Source: Bacteroides sp. ET71 (GTDB lineage: Bacteria; Bacteroidota; Bacteroidia; Bacteroidales; Bacteroidaceae). From it: 51,046 nt of DNA. This document shows, in pieces, positions 41,965 through 50,890 of the stretch; position 1 is the stretch's first letter, and the number at the start of each line of letters is the position of its first letter. The stretch is taken from positions 1 to 51,046 of the forward strand of contig NZ_JAMBLS010000024.1 of assembly GCF_023336905.1 (NCBI RefSeq). Reading direction: 5' to 3'. The translations under genes were made by a program, and so were the position numbers. The notes beneath the pieces are model-generated. The model ran no database searches. It was not told the DNA's origin and was given only the letters and a program-made list of their open reading frames with translations.

Positions 41965-43379
41965 ACAAGAGTGACATGACAGTAATGATGAGATATGTAT
42001 GCCGCCCGGCCTTGTGTTTGTGTGCTGCGGCGGTGCTGCTGAGCGGGTGCAAGATTGGGAAGCATTACACGCGGCCCGACCTGGAGCTGCCGCAGACGCT
42101 GACGATGGACGGTATGGTGGAAGATTCGGCTTCGATGGCCGATTATCCTTGGGAGCGGATTTATCCGGACACGCTCCTGCAGGGGCTTATCCGCCAGATG
42201 TTGGACTATAACAAGGATTTACTGATGGCCGATGCCACGGTGAGGGAGCAGGCGGCGTTGAAGCGCATCGACCTGGCCAACTTGTTGCCGCAGATTGGCC
42301 TGCGTGTGTATGCCGAGCGCGAGCGCGAGAATTATGGGGGCGATAGTTATAGCAACAGCGACCAGTTCGACCTGAAGGGCACGGTGCAGTGGGAGCTGGA
42401 CTTGTGGGGCAAGCTGCGTTGGGCGCGCGAGGCGAGCCTGGCCGACTTCCTGGGTTCGGTGGAGAATCGCCGGGCGTTGCAGATGAGCTTGGTGGCGCAG
42501 GTGGCGCAGACGTATTTCGAGCTGGTGGCGCTGGACAACGAGCTGAACATCGTGCGCCAGACGGTGGACGCGCGGCGTGAGAGCCTGCGGCTGGCGCGCC
42601 TGAGGAACGAGGGCGGGCTGACGTCGGAGGTGCCCGTGCGCCAGGCACAGGTGGAGCTGGCGCGCACGGAGACGCTGGTGCCCGACCTGGAACGGCAGAT
42701 TACGCTGAAGGAGAATGACCTGGCACTGCTGACGGGCGGCTATCCGCACCACATCCGCCGGGCCAAGCTGCCGCAGGAGGTCGACTTCCCCGCCGCGCTG
42801 CCCGTGGGCCTGCCCAGCAAGCTGCTGGAGCGCCGCCCCGATGTCCGCCAGGCCGAGCAGGCGCTCATCGCCGCCAATGCCGAGGCGGGCGTGGCGCTGA
42901 CCAGCCTGTTTCCGAGCCTGACGCTGAACGCGCAGGTGGGGGCGGAGAGTGACCTGCTGAGCGAGCTGCTCAAGTCGCCCTACCACTTGTTGCAGGCCAC
43001 GGTCATCCAGCCCATCTTCGGGTGGGGACGGAACCATGCGCGGCTGAAGGCCCGGCGTGCGGCGTTGGAGCGGGCGGGCCACGCCTACGAGAAGGCGGTG
43101 CTGACGGCCTTCCGCGACGCCTACAACGCCATCGCCACGTTCAACAAGATGAAGGACGTCTACCAGACCCGCCTGCAGTTGGAACGCTCCTCGCGCTCGT
43201 CGCTCGAACTGTCGCAGGCACAGTACGTGCAGGGCACCATCGGCTACATGGACCTGCTCGACGCGCAGCGTACGTACCTGTCGGCGCAAATCAGCCTGAG
43301 CAACGCCCTGCGCGACCGCCAGTTGGCGCTGGTCAACGTCTACAAGGCACTGGGCGGGGGCTGGAGCGACGAGCGATGA
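41961..43379 (+). CDS. Outer membrane efflux channel lipoprotein, OprM/NodT family
   Basis: 472 residues. Signal with lipobox LLSGC (Cys30), then KHYTRP, typical of OprM-like factors. Two outer-membrane-efflux repeats; the KLLERRPDVRQAEQAL segment (about 286-301) is the family hallmark. It forms the trimeric exit duct for the RND pump. Overlaps the pump gene at ATGA and is followed by a strong terminator. Third positions are almost all G in the first two thirds and shift to C in the last third. Confidence 0.93.
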   Translation: MNKSDMTVMMRYVCRPALCLCAAAVLLSGCKIGKHYTRPDLELPQTLTMDGMVEDSASMADYPWERIYPDTLLQGLIRQMLDYNKDLLMADATVREQAALKRIDLANLLPQIGLRVYAERERENYGGDSYSNSDQFDLKGTVQWELDLWGKLRWAREASLADFLGSVENRRALQMSLVAQVAQTYFELVALDNELNIVRQTVDARRESLRLARLRNEGGLTSEVPVRQAQVELARTETLVPDLERQITLKENDLALLTGGYPHHIRRAKLPQEVDFPAALPVGLPSKLLERRPDVRQAEQALIAANAEAGVALTSLFPSLTLNAQVGAESDLLSELLKSPYHLLQATVIQPIFGWGRNHARLKARRAALERAGHAYEKAVLTAFRDAYNAIATFNKMKDVYQTRLQLERSSRSSLELSQAQYVQGTIGYMDLLDAQRTYLSAQISLSNALRDRQLALVNVYKALGGGWSDER

Positions 43380-43414
43380 CGCGGCACGCCCCACCCGGCC
43401 CGGAGAAAAATATT

Positions 43415-43459
43415 CCTTCCCATCGGCAAGAAACCTTGCACGGATGGGGAGGATTTTTT
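43415..43459 (+). terminator. Terminator of the efflux operon
   Basis: Stem CCTTCCCATC (43415-43424) with GATGGGGAGG (43443-43452), one wobble pair, plus an inner GGCAAG/CTTGC stem, then TTTTTT at 43454-43459. The T-tract runs directly into a promoter-like -7 box. Confidence 0.8.
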
Positions 43460-43466
43460 ATATTTG
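43436..43466 (+). promoter_or_regulatory. Promoter-like site overlapping the terminator
   Basis: TTG at 43436-43438 and TATATTTG at 43459-43466 with a 20-base spacer make a good Bacteroides-type promoter. Its -33 element sits in the terminator stem. It would transcribe the palindromic array, the long inverted repeat and the HU-like gene, with a leader near 340 bases. Confidence 0.5.
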
Positions 43467-43482
43467 CACCGGTGAAGAGTTT

Positions 43483-43565
43483 ATATCACGCCGTGCGATA
43501 AATATATCACGGCGTGCGATGAATATATCACGCCGTGCGATGAATATAGCGCGGCGTGATATAAA
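43483..43565. repeat. Tandem array, four 21-bp palindromic units
   Basis: Units start at 43483, 43504, 43525 and 43546 (the last is 20 bases and diverged). The core CACGCCGTG is a palindrome apart from its central base, and the centre alternates C, G, C, G between units, so neighbours are near reverse complements. The first and last units together also form an ATATCACGCCG...CGGCGTGATAT inverted repeat. Confidence 0.88.
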
Positions 43566-43666
43566 AATCGAACAGGCTGCCTGTTAAGTCTTTTCCCCGA
43601 TAAACAGTAATTTCCTGCACTGTCGGCAACAGACTTCCGGCATCGCTCTTTGGCGAACCTCTTCAC

Positions 43667-43773
43667 CTGTCATGTTGAGCGGAACGCAGTGGAGTCGAAA
43701 CATCTCCCTAACCCCTCGTCACATTCTCATAGGGAGATTCTTCGATTCCGCTTCGCTCCACTCAGAATGACAG
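43667..43773. repeat. Long inverted repeat element, copy 2 (CTGTCAT...ATGACAG)
   Basis: Arms of about 46 bases pair with a minority of mismatches. It begins CTGTCATGTTGAGCG like copy 1 (14301-14438), shares GGAGTCGAAACATCTCC with it, and ends CACTCAGAATGACAG. It lies 35 bases before the HU-like start codon. Confidence 0.85.
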
Positions 43774-43808
43774 TTACCCGGCATTTTCATCTTTTAAACG
43801 ATACCGAT

Positions 43809-44456
43809 ATGGCAGAATATGACATGCAAGAAACCACCCTCGCCCAAGGCACCGGCGAAATGACCGTCCGTTACCCCCGTATGCGCCTCTACGGCCGCCT
43901 GGACACCGACGCCTTCCTGCGCCAGGTCGCCAGCCACACCACCTTCAGCCCCGCCGAACTGCGCGCGGCCGTCCAACTGCTGGCCTCCGGGCTGGCCGAC
44001 ACCCTTGCCCAAGGCTACTCCGTCCACCTCGACGGCCTCGGCTCGTTCACCCCCACACTCGGCCTCCGCCCCGGTGCCGAACCCGAGACCGGAACGCCCG
44101 GCGAGACACGCCGCAACGCCACAAGCATCTGCGTGGACGGCATCGCCTTCAAGCCCGACAGGCAACTGGTGCGCCTCACCGACGCATCCTGCCGCCTGAA
44201 ACGCACCGCCGTCAAGGCACGCCGCAGCAGCACCCGCTACACCCCCGACCAACGCCTCCAACTGGCCCGCCAATACCTGGCCCAGCACGCCGAAATGTCA
44301 CTCATCTGCTATTGCGCCCTCACCGGACTGCTGAAAGACAAAGCCTCGCGCGAGCTGCGCCGCTGGGAACAATCCCCCCACGAGACCGGCATCCGAGCCC
44401 TCGGACGCGGGCCCGCCAAACGCTGGACCGCCGCCGACATCCACACCGAAGGCTAA
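43809..44456 (+). CDS. HU-like histone-related DNA-binding protein
   Basis: 215 residues from ATG 43809. The frame is open further upstream, but only through the repeat element, so earlier starts are rejected. The N-terminal half (about 1-115) has the fold pattern of the Bacteroidales HU-related family: YPRMRLYGRLDTDAFLRQVASHT, then a helix, then GYSVHLDGLGSFTPTLGLRPG (about 62-82). The C-terminal part (about 140-215) looks like a small helical DNA-binding module ending in KRWTA. Very rich in C-ending codons. Presumably a nucleoid or structured-DNA binding protein; target unknown. It stands alone between the efflux operon and pfp. Confidence 0.82.
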   Translation: MAEYDMQETTLAQGTGEMTVRYPRMRLYGRLDTDAFLRQVASHTTFSPAELRAAVQLLASGLADTLAQGYSVHLDGLGSFTPTLGLRPGAEPETGTPGETRRNATSICVDGIAFKPDRQLVRLTDASCRLKRTAVKARRSSTRYTPDQRLQLARQYLAQHAEMSLICYCALTGLLKDKASRELRRWEQSPHETGIRALGRGPAKRWTAADIHTEG

Positions 44457-44473
44457 AAATATCCCTTCCCCCC

Positions 44474-44504
44474 TTGCATTTCTCTCGGAAAAGAGCGAAA
44501 TTTG
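44474..44504 (+). promoter_or_regulatory. Likely promoter of pfp
   Basis: TTGC at 44474-44477 and GAAATTTG at 44497-44504 (one base off TAnnTTTG) about 20 bases apart, about 50 bases before the ATG at 44554. Confidence 0.45.
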
Positions 44505-44553
44505 CAACGCTTTAGCGAGCAACTTTCTAATCACCTTTAAATAATAAAGACAA

Positions 44554-46200
44554 ATGACCAAGAGTGCATTGCAAATCGCAAGGGCTGCCTACCAGCCCAA
44601 ACTTCCGAAAGCGCTGAAAGGCAACGTACGTGCCGGCGAAGGCGCACCCACACAATCCGTGGCCGACCAGGAAGAAATCAAACGACTGTTCCCCAACACC
44701 TACGGCATGCCCCTCATCCGCTTCGAAGCGGCCGACCAGGCAGCACAGTTCCCCGCCATGAACGTAGGCGTCATCCTCTCCGGCGGACAAGCACCCGGCG
44801 GACACAACGTCATCTCCGGACTCTTCGACGGCATCAAACGCATCCACCCCGAAAGCAAGCTCTACGGCTTCCTCATGGGACCCGGCGGACTCGTTGACCA
44901 CAACTACATCGAACTCACCGCCGACATCATCGACGAATACCGCAACACCGGAGGCTTCGACATCATTGGCTCCGGACGCACCAAGCTGGAGAAAGAAGAC
45001 CAGTTTGAAAAAGGCTACGAGATACTGAAGCAGCTCGGCATCAAAGCCCTCGTCATCATCGGCGGCGACGACTCCAACACCAACGCCTGCGTCCTGGCCG
45101 AATACTACGCTGCGAAGAACTACGGCATCCAAGTCATCGGCTGCCCCAAGACCATCGACGGCGACCTGAAGAACGACATGATTGAAACCTCCTTCGGCTT
45201 CGACACCGCCGTGAAGACCTACGCCGAAGTCATCGGCAACATCGAGCGTGACTGTAACTCTGCCCGCAAGTATTGGCACTTCATCAAGCTGATGGGCCGC
45301 TCGGCTTCGCACATCGCCTTGGAATGTGCCCTCCAGACGCAGCCTAATGTCTGCATTGTCTCCGAGGAGGTGGAAGCCAAGGACCAGTCACTGGATGACA
45401 TTGTCACCTACATCGCACAGGTAGTGGCCGACCGCGCCGCAGCAGGCAACAACTTCGGCACCGTGCTCATCCCCGAAGGCCTGATTGAATTCATCCCTGC
45501 GATGAAGCGCCTGATTGCCGAACTGAACGACTTCCTTGCTGCCAACGCCGAGGAGTTCGCCCAGGTGGACAAGGCCGAACAGCGTCAGTATATCATCAGC
45601 CGCCTCACGCCCGAGAACGCCGCCATCTACGCCAGCCTGCCCGAAGGCGTGGCACGTCAGCTCTCCCTCGACCGCGACCCGCACGGCAATGTGCAGGTAT
45701 CTCTCATCGAAACGGAGAAACTGTTGTCCGAGATGGTAGGTAACAAGCTGGCCCAGTGGAAGAAGGAAGGCAAGTACGTGGGTAAATTTGCCGCACAGCA
45801 CCACTTCTTCGGTTACGAAGGCCGCTGCGCCGCTCCGTCCAACTTCGACGCTGACTACTGCTACTCCCTCGGCTTTGCCGCCGCCGCCCTGATAGCCAAC
45901 GGCAAGACGGGATACATGTCCTCCATCCGTAACCTGACGGCTCCCGCCGAGGAGTGGATTGCCGGCGGTGTGCCTATCACGATGATGATGAACATGGAGC
46001 GTCGCCACGGTGAGATGAAGCCCGTTATCCAGAAAGCGCTCGTTCGTCTGGACGGCGCGCCTTTCCAGGCCTTTGCCGCACAACGCGAGCAGTGGGCCAA
46101 GGAGACGGCTTACGTCTATCCCGGCCCCATCCAGTACTTCGGGCCTACGGAAGTCTGCGACCAGCCGACCAAGACCTTGCAGTTGGAACACCAGAAGTGA
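44554..46200 (+). CDS. pfp: Diphosphate--fructose-6-phosphate 1-phosphotransferase (PPi-PFK)
   Basis: 548 residues, the size of long-form PPi-dependent phosphofructokinases. It phosphorylates fructose 6-phosphate reversibly using pyrophosphate, in glycolysis. GGDDSNTNA at 170-178 has Asp173 where ATP-dependent enzymes have Gly. [10 protein letters not shown] at 198-207 has the Lys199 typical of PPi use and the catalytic Asp in [16 protein letters not shown] (75-85) forms the phosphate-binding start. Codons are C-ending in the first half and become mixed later. It has its own promoter-like site and a terminator after it. Confidence 0.94.
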   Translation: MTKSALQIARAAYQPKLPKALKGNVRAGEGAPTQSVADQEEIKRLFPNTYGMPLIRFEAADQAAQFPAMNVGVILSGGQAPGGHNVISGLFDGIKRIHPESKLYGFLMGPGGLVDHNYIELTADIIDEYRNTGGFDIIGSGRTKLEKEDQFEKGYEILKQLGIKALVIIGGDDSNTNACVLAEYYAAKNYGIQVIGCPKTIDGDLKNDMIETSFGFDTAVKTYAEVIGNIERDCNSARKYWHFIKLMGRSASHIALECALQTQPNVCIVSEEVEAKDQSLDDIVTYIAQVVADRAAAGNNFGTVLIPEGLIEFIPAMKRLIAELNDFLAANAEEFAQVDKAEQRQYIISRLTPENAAIYASLPEGVARQLSLDRDPHGNVQVSLIETEKLLSEMVGNKLAQWKKEGKYVGKFAAQHHFFGYEGRCAAPSNFDADYCYSLGFAAAALIANGKTGYMSSIRNLTAPAEEWIAGGVPITMMMNMERRHGEMKPVIQKALVRLDGAPFQAFAAQREQWAKETAYVYPGPIQYFGPTEVCDQPTKTLQLEHQK

Positions 46201-46242
46201 TAAGTTGCTGACCGCAATGTTTATATGTGATAAATAAAGAGA

Positions 46243-46273
46243 GAAAGGGCGGAGTGAATCTGCCCTTTCTTTT
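46243..46273 (+). terminator. Rho-independent terminator after pfp
   Basis: GAAAGGGC (46243-46250) with GCCCTTTC (46262-46269), 11-base loop, then TTTT. Confidence 0.75.
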
Positions 46274-46306
46274 GCCCTTTTACCCCCCCTTTTCATACCC
46301 AGCTTT

Positions 46307-47167
46307 ATGCCTGCTCGAACAGCCAGACCCTCTCGTGGTAAAACACCTGCCCGCCGTTCCTCTTCGAAAAAAACACGGCGGAAGAAAGGCACTGCACCGG
46401 AACGTGCGATGCCCGTTTGGTTGCGCAATGTCCTGGCCGTGGGGTTAGCCCTGGTCTTATGTGCCGGGTTCTATTGGTTCTTCATCCGCCCATATGCCTA
46501 CCGCTGGAAACCCTGTTACGGCCTGAAAGGCTACGGAGTCTGCCTGCCTTGCCGTTATGACGTGCATGGCATCGACATCTCGCATTACCAGGGCGACATC
46601 GACTGGTCTTTGCTGGCTCGACAACGGGCCGGAGAGTTTCCCCTCCGTTTCGTCTTCATGAAAGCCACCGAGGGCGGCGACCACGGCGACGAAGCGTTTG
46701 CCCGCAACTTCGATGCAGCCCGTCGGCACGGCTTCATTCGCGGTGCCTATCACTATTTCATTCCCCGCACCGATGCCCGCCGCCAGGCCGATTTCTTCAT
46801 CCGCACAGCTCCGCTCGATTCGGGTGACTTGCCCCCCGTGCTCGACGTGGAGACGGCCTCGGGCAAGAACAAAAAAGAACTGCAAAGGGCTGTTAAGGCC
46901 TGGCTGGATAGGGTAGAGCAGCACTATGGCGTGAAGCCTATCCTTTATACTTCTTACAAATTCAAATTGCGTTATCTGAACGATTCTCTCTTCAATACTT
47001 ATCCTTATTGGATTGCACACTATTACGTAGATTCCGTACGCTATGACGGGCGTTGGGATTTCTGGCAACATACGGATGCCGGCATCGTACCGGGCATTGA
47101 AGGCAATGTGGACCTGAACGTGTTCAATGGCACCCCGGAAGCCTTGGATTCGTTACTCCTGAAATGA
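46307..47167 (+). CDS. GH25 lysozyme-like protein, membrane anchored
   Basis: 286 residues. A very basic N-terminus (about 1-40, many Arg, Lys and Ser) precedes one membrane segment (about 40-60), so it is probably a signal anchor with the enzyme in the periplasm. GH25 domain about 85-280: Asp90 in HGIDISHYQG, the LDVET motif with Asp180 and Glu182, and the late YWIAHY and WQHTD segments. It would cleave peptidoglycan between MurNAc and GlcNAc. It lies between the pfp terminator and a convergent araC gene; no promoter box recognised. Confidence 0.88.
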   Translation: MPARTARPSRGKTPARRSSSKKTRRKKGTAPERAMPVWLRNVLAVGLALVLCAGFYWFFIRPYAYRWKPCYGLKGYGVCLPCRYDVHGIDISHYQGDIDWSLLARQRAGEFPLRFVFMKATEGGDHGDEAFARNFDAARRHGFIRGAYHYFIPRTDARRQADFFIRTAPLDSGDLPPVLDVETASGKNKKELQRAVKAWLDRVEQHYGVKPILYTSYKFKLRYLNDSLFNTYPYWIAHYYVDSVRYDGRWDFWQHTDAGIVPGIEGNVDLNVFNGTPEALDSLLLK

Positions 47168-47170
47168 CAC

Positions 47171-48070
47171 TTACACTTGCGTCTTCCGATATTCATTAGG
47201 CGTGCAGCCTACGTTTTTCTTGAACATGCGGTTGAAATGCTGCGAATATTGGAATCCCAGTTCAAAGGCTATTTGGCTGACAGTCTTGTTGGTTCCCAGT
47301 ATCATTTCCTTAGCTATGTCTATCAGTTTGTGTTGAATATATTCTTGGGCACTCTTGCCTGTCTCTTTCTTGATTAAATCCCCGAAATAATTGGGTGACA
47401 AGCAGACCTTATCCGCAAAATATTTGACGGTCGGCAGTCCTTCAAGTTGCGGTTGTTCCCCATGAAAATAATCGTCGAGCAATCCTTCAAATCGGGTCAG
47501 GATGTCTTTATTAACGACCGAACGGGTTGTGAATTGCCGTTCGTAAAACCGCATGCAGTAGTCTAACAGCAGTTCAATGTTGCGAGATATCAACCGCTTG
47601 CTATGCTTGTCAATAGGATGTTGCAACTCTGCTTGAGTCTTTTCCAAGCAATTCAGGAAGATTCCTTTTTCTTCGTCAGACAGATGCAGAGCTTCGTTGG
47701 AAGCATAGGAAAAGAAAGAGTATTGCTTGATGTCTTTTCCGAGCGATGTTCCTTTAATGAGGTCGGGATGGAATAATATGCCTTGGGCGGTAGGCCGTGC
47801 GTTATCTTTCATGGTTACTTCGGCCACTTGTCCTGGAGCAAAGCTGGTGACGGTCCCCTCTTGATAATCATAAATTTGCTTCCCATAGCGAATGTCTCCA
47901 CAGAGCGTTTGCTTCAGAAATAAAGCATACACGCCATAGTTGATGGTGAAATGCCTGGGAACTTGTGTCGCTTGTTTGAGGTCTATGACGCTTACCATAG
48001 GATGTAAGGTCTCTAATCCAAAAAGCTGGTTGTATTGCTCTACATTGTTGATTTTAATGATGTCTTCCAT
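47171..48070 (-). CDS. AraC family transcriptional regulator
   Basis: 299 residues from the ATG at 48070, which follows a -7 box; a frame extending to 48169 would start upstream of the promoter. The N-terminal cupin-like sensor (about 1-130, with TSFAPGQVAEV) is followed by a helical linker and a C-terminal double HTH (about 195-297: VKYFADKVCLSPNYFGDLIKKETGKSAQEYI and VSQIAFELGFQYSQHFNRMFKK). Many Bacteroides relatives of this type sit near oxidoreductase genes. Here the neighbour on the same strand is GH3, separated by a terminator. Target unknown. Confidence 0.9.
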   Translation of the reverse strand: MEDIIKINNVEQYNQLFGLETLHPMVSVIDLKQATQVPRHFTINYGVYALFLKQTLCGDIRYGKQIYDYQEGTVTSFAPGQVAEVTMKDNARPTAQGILFHPDLIKGTSLGKDIKQYSFFSYASNEALHLSDEEKGIFLNCLEKTQAELQHPIDKHSKRLISRNIELLLDYCMRFYERQFTTRSVVNKDILTRFEGLLDDYFHGEQPQLEGLPTVKYFADKVCLSPNYFGDLIKKETGKSAQEYIQHKLIDIAKEMILGTNKTVSQIAFELGFQYSQHFNRMFKKNVGCTPNEYRKTQV

Positions 48071-48092
48071 ATTCCATATTTTTACCGGAAGG

Positions 48093-48100
48093 CAAAAATA
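48093..48100 (-). promoter_or_regulatory. -7 box of the araC gene at 48070
   Basis: On the minus strand TATTTTTG, an exact TAnnTTTG match, 22 bases before the ATG. Confidence 0.55.
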
Positions 48101-48180
48101 TGGATAATTTAGCAGATTTTCTTTGTAAGTGAATGAAAACTTTTTGTTTTGTACGAGAATCTGTAACAAGATGCTCTGAA

Positions 48181-48226
48181 AACAAAAATCCGCAAGTGCA
48201 AATGATAGTTTGACAAACTTGCGGAT
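48181..48226 (-). terminator. Terminator of the GH3 gene
   Basis: Perfect 10-bp arms ATCCGCAAGT (48188-48197) and ACTTGCGGAT (48217-48226). On the minus strand the stem is followed by TTTTTGTTTTC, a good T-tract. Confidence 0.8.
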
Positions 48227-48249
48227 GAGAATGCTAATGATATTAGAAA

Positions 48250-50847
48250 CTAAATTAATTTTATCTGGATGGATTTAAGCTTTCGGGCATCTGAGGTACC
48301 TCCATATAATATTTCGTATTCTCCTTTTAAGGGGTGCATAGTGTTTGTTTCTGTATCAAACCATTCAAAGCTTTCTCCACTCAGTTGGAAGCTAACTTGT
48401 CGGGTTTCCCCTTGCTTTAATGCAATGCGTTTGAAGGCGCGGAGGGTATGATGTGGCCCTTCTTTGTCTGTAGGACGGCGTAAGTATATTTGAATGACTT
48501 CTTCTCCATCCCGGTTCCCGGTATTGGTAACAGGGATGGTGAGTGTGCAACTTTCTTCACTTTTCATTTCATTGGTAGACAGTTTTGCATTGCCATAGTC
48601 AAAGGTTGTATAGCTCAAACCGTGACCGAATGGGAACAGAGGTTTTTCTGTCATATAACGGTAGGTACGTCCTTTCATATCGTAGTCCTCAAAATCAGGC
48701 AATTGTTCGGTACTTTTATAAAAAGTGACTGGCAATCGTCCTGCCGGATTGTAATCGCCAAATAATACGGATGTAATAGCGTCTCCTCCTGCCTGCCCTG
48801 GATACCAAGCTTGTATAATGGCATCACATAATTGTGCTTCACGGGTTAAAGCTATGGCTGAACCTGAGAAGTTAACAAATACAATTTGCTTGCCTGCTTT
48901 TTTCAATTCCTTTAGTAAGTCCGTTTGTACAGCAGGTAACTCAATATTTTCACGATCTCCTCCTCGGAATCCTGGTATTTTGACCGGCATTTCTTCCCCT
49001 TCTAATCCTGGAGAAATGCCGCCTGCAAAAATCACAACATCGGCATCTTTTACACGTTCCACAGATTTTTTCAAATCAAGAGGAACTTCACGGCCAAAGT
49101 CGAAATTTAGGGTTGCGCAATCGCCTTCAGTAGCAGCAAACGTTACTTTTAGATTATACGATTTCCCTTTTTCTGCCTTTAATGTATAAACTCGGTTGCT
49201 TTTCATGTTGGCTGCCGATGCTACTTGTTTTCCGTCTATCAGCAAATGTGCACTTCCTTGCGTATGGAAACTGAATACTATATCTTCGCTTTTTTGAGGA
49301 TGAAAAGTCGTTTCATATACAGCGTAGAATCCTCCCAATGGTACACCTGGTGCAAATACCGTGGCACCAGTCGTTGTGAAGTGAAAAGGATTGGGAACTT
49401 GTGTTACGATGTCCGGTTCACCTTCGGCTTCCATCGTATTCCAATATGAAGCTTTAAATCCTTTTTGTCCGTCTTCAGTGGTACAGTTGCCGAAAAGACT
49501 TTGCAATGCTACTGCTGCAGTGTGATCGCAACCATGTTCATATATCAGTTGTGAGGCCGGCAATTGTTTTTGCAAACTTTCTAATAAAGTCGTAGTATGT
49601 GACGGGAACCCATTGTAATTTCCCCATTGCATGATACTATCGTTGGCATTAGGACCTATTAAGGCGATTTTTAAGCCTTCTTTTTTCAAGGGAAGCAAGC
49701 TGTTTTTATTTTGTAATAGAACAATGCTTTCTTGTGCCATTCTTAAGGCTAATTTACGATGCTCTTTGCTATCTACTACATCGTAAGGTATTTGATGCCA
49801 AGGCACATTCTCATCCAATTCTCCGAGTTCGATACGTGCTTTTAATAATCGGTGTAGAGATGTATCTACAGTTGCTTCGTCAATCAATCCTTGTTGTACA
49901 GCTTCCACTAATGAGCCGTAACTTTCGCCACATTCTAGATCGGTACCACTTGATACTGCTTTGGCAGTGGCATGTGGTATATCAGGTTCTGTATGATGAT
50001 GCCCTTCGGTGAAGAAATCATTGATGGCCCAACAGTCAGATACTACAATACCTTGATAACCCCATTCGTCTCGCAATATCTGATGGAGTAGGCGATTGCT
50101 TCCGCAGCAAGGTTCTCCTTCATAACGATTGTAAGCACACATGACTTCTTTTACATTTGCTTGCTGCACTAATGCTTTGAAAGCAGGGAGGTAGGTCTCC
50201 CACAAATCGCGTGGAGCGATGTTTTCTGCATTAAATATGTGGCGGTTCCATTCCGGACCAGAATGAACAGCGAAATGTTTGGCGCAAGCATGTAGCTTAT
50301 CATATTTTTCATTCTCTGGCCCTTGCAATCCCCGTACTACATTGATACCCATTTGTGCAGTTAAATAGGGATCTTCTCCATAGGTCTCTTGCCCTCTTCC
50401 CCATCTTGGATCACGGAAAATATTGACATTAGGAGTCCAGAATGTTAAGCCCTGGTAGCGTTTTAAACCTTCTTGAGTTCTGGCAAACTCATTGCTTTTA
50501 GCTCGAGCTTCATCGCTTACTGCTGTAAATACCTCAAATAGTAAACTGTCATTGAATGATGCAGCCATGCCTATGCATTGTGGGAAAACAGTGGCCACAC
50601 CAGCACGTCCAACTCCATGTAATGCTTCGTTCCACCAATCATATTCCTTAATGCCTAGTCGGGGAATGGCAGGTGATGTGTTTTGCATAAGAGATACTTT
50701 TTCTTCTAAGGTTAACCGCTTTACCAAATCCATAGCTCGTTCATCGGCTGATAAGGTGGGGTCTTCATACGGTAATTTAGAATTGCATGATAGTAGACAG
50801 GATCCAATAATGCTTGTTCCTATCAGAAGCTTCCATACATTTTTCAT
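48250..50847 (-). CDS. GH3 family beta-glycosidase with PA14 insert, lipoprotein
   Basis: 865 residues. Lipobox LLSC (Cys21), so outer-membrane or periplasmic lipoprotein. GH3 N-terminal barrel about 30-330 with nucleophile Asp271 in GIVVSDCWA and KHFAVHSGPEWNRH (190-203). GH3 C-terminal domain from about 365, interrupted by a PA14-like domain (about 455-590, KASYWNTMEAEGEPD onwards), then the rest and a fibronectin III-like end (about 745-860). Architecture and the KHFAVHSGPEWNRH context match plant/bacterial beta-xylosidase or beta-glucosidase types. The specificity is not readable. Monocistronic, with its own promoter and terminator. Confidence 0.92.
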   Translation of the reverse strand: MKNVWKLLIGTSIIGSCLLSCNSKLPYEDPTLSADERAMDLVKRLTLEEKVSLMQNTSPAIPRLGIKEYDWWNEALHGVGRAGVATVFPQCIGMAASFNDSLLFEVFTAVSDEARAKSNEFARTQEGLKRYQGLTFWTPNVNIFRDPRWGRGQETYGEDPYLTAQMGINVVRGLQGPENEKYDKLHACAKHFAVHSGPEWNRHIFNAENIAPRDLWETYLPAFKALVQQANVKEVMCAYNRYEGEPCCGSNRLLHQILRDEWGYQGIVVSDCWAINDFFTEGHHHTEPDIPHATAKAVSSGTDLECGESYGSLVEAVQQGLIDEATVDTSLHRLLKARIELGELDENVPWHQIPYDVVDSKEHRKLALRMAQESIVLLQNKNSLLPLKKEGLKIALIGPNANDSIMQWGNYNGFPSHTTTLLESLQKQLPASQLIYEHGCDHTAAVALQSLFGNCTTEDGQKGFKASYWNTMEAEGEPDIVTQVPNPFHFTTTGATVFAPGVPLGGFYAVYETTFHPQKSEDIVFSFHTQGSAHLLIDGKQVASAANMKSNRVYTLKAEKGKSYNLKVTFAATEGDCATLNFDFGREVPLDLKKSVERVKDADVVIFAGGISPGLEGEEMPVKIPGFRGGDRENIELPAVQTDLLKELKKAGKQIVFVNFSGSAIALTREAQLCDAIIQAWYPGQAGGDAITSVLFGDYNPAGRLPVTFYKSTEQLPDFEDYDMKGRTYRYMTEKPLFPFGHGLSYTTFDYGNAKLSTNEMKSEESCTLTIPVTNTGNRDGEEVIQIYLRRPTDKEGPHHTLRAFKRIALKQGETRQVSFQLSGESFEWFDTETNTMHPLKGEYEILYGGTSDARKLKSIQIKLI

Positions 50848-50882
50848 ATTCGATGAGATTTTAATTAATAAATTGGTGTGTG

Positions 50883-50890
50883 CAAAGATA
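50883..50890 (-). promoter_or_regulatory. -7 box of the GH3 gene
   Basis: On the minus strand TATCTTTG, an exact TAnnTTTG match, about 35 bases before the ATG at 50847. The remaining bases to 51046 show no gene. Confidence 0.6.

Noticed and set aside
13092-43564. Replication terminus or dif site at the skew switch points
   Set aside because: Two switches occur within about 30 kb, no dif-like 28-bp site was recognised, and genes do not change orientation there.
43483-43565. CRISPR array or phage attachment site
   Set aside because: Contiguous 21-bp palindromic units, no spacers, no integrase gene.
43650-43808. N-terminal extension of the HU-like protein
   Set aside because: This in-frame stretch is the repeat element itself, with no conserved sequence.
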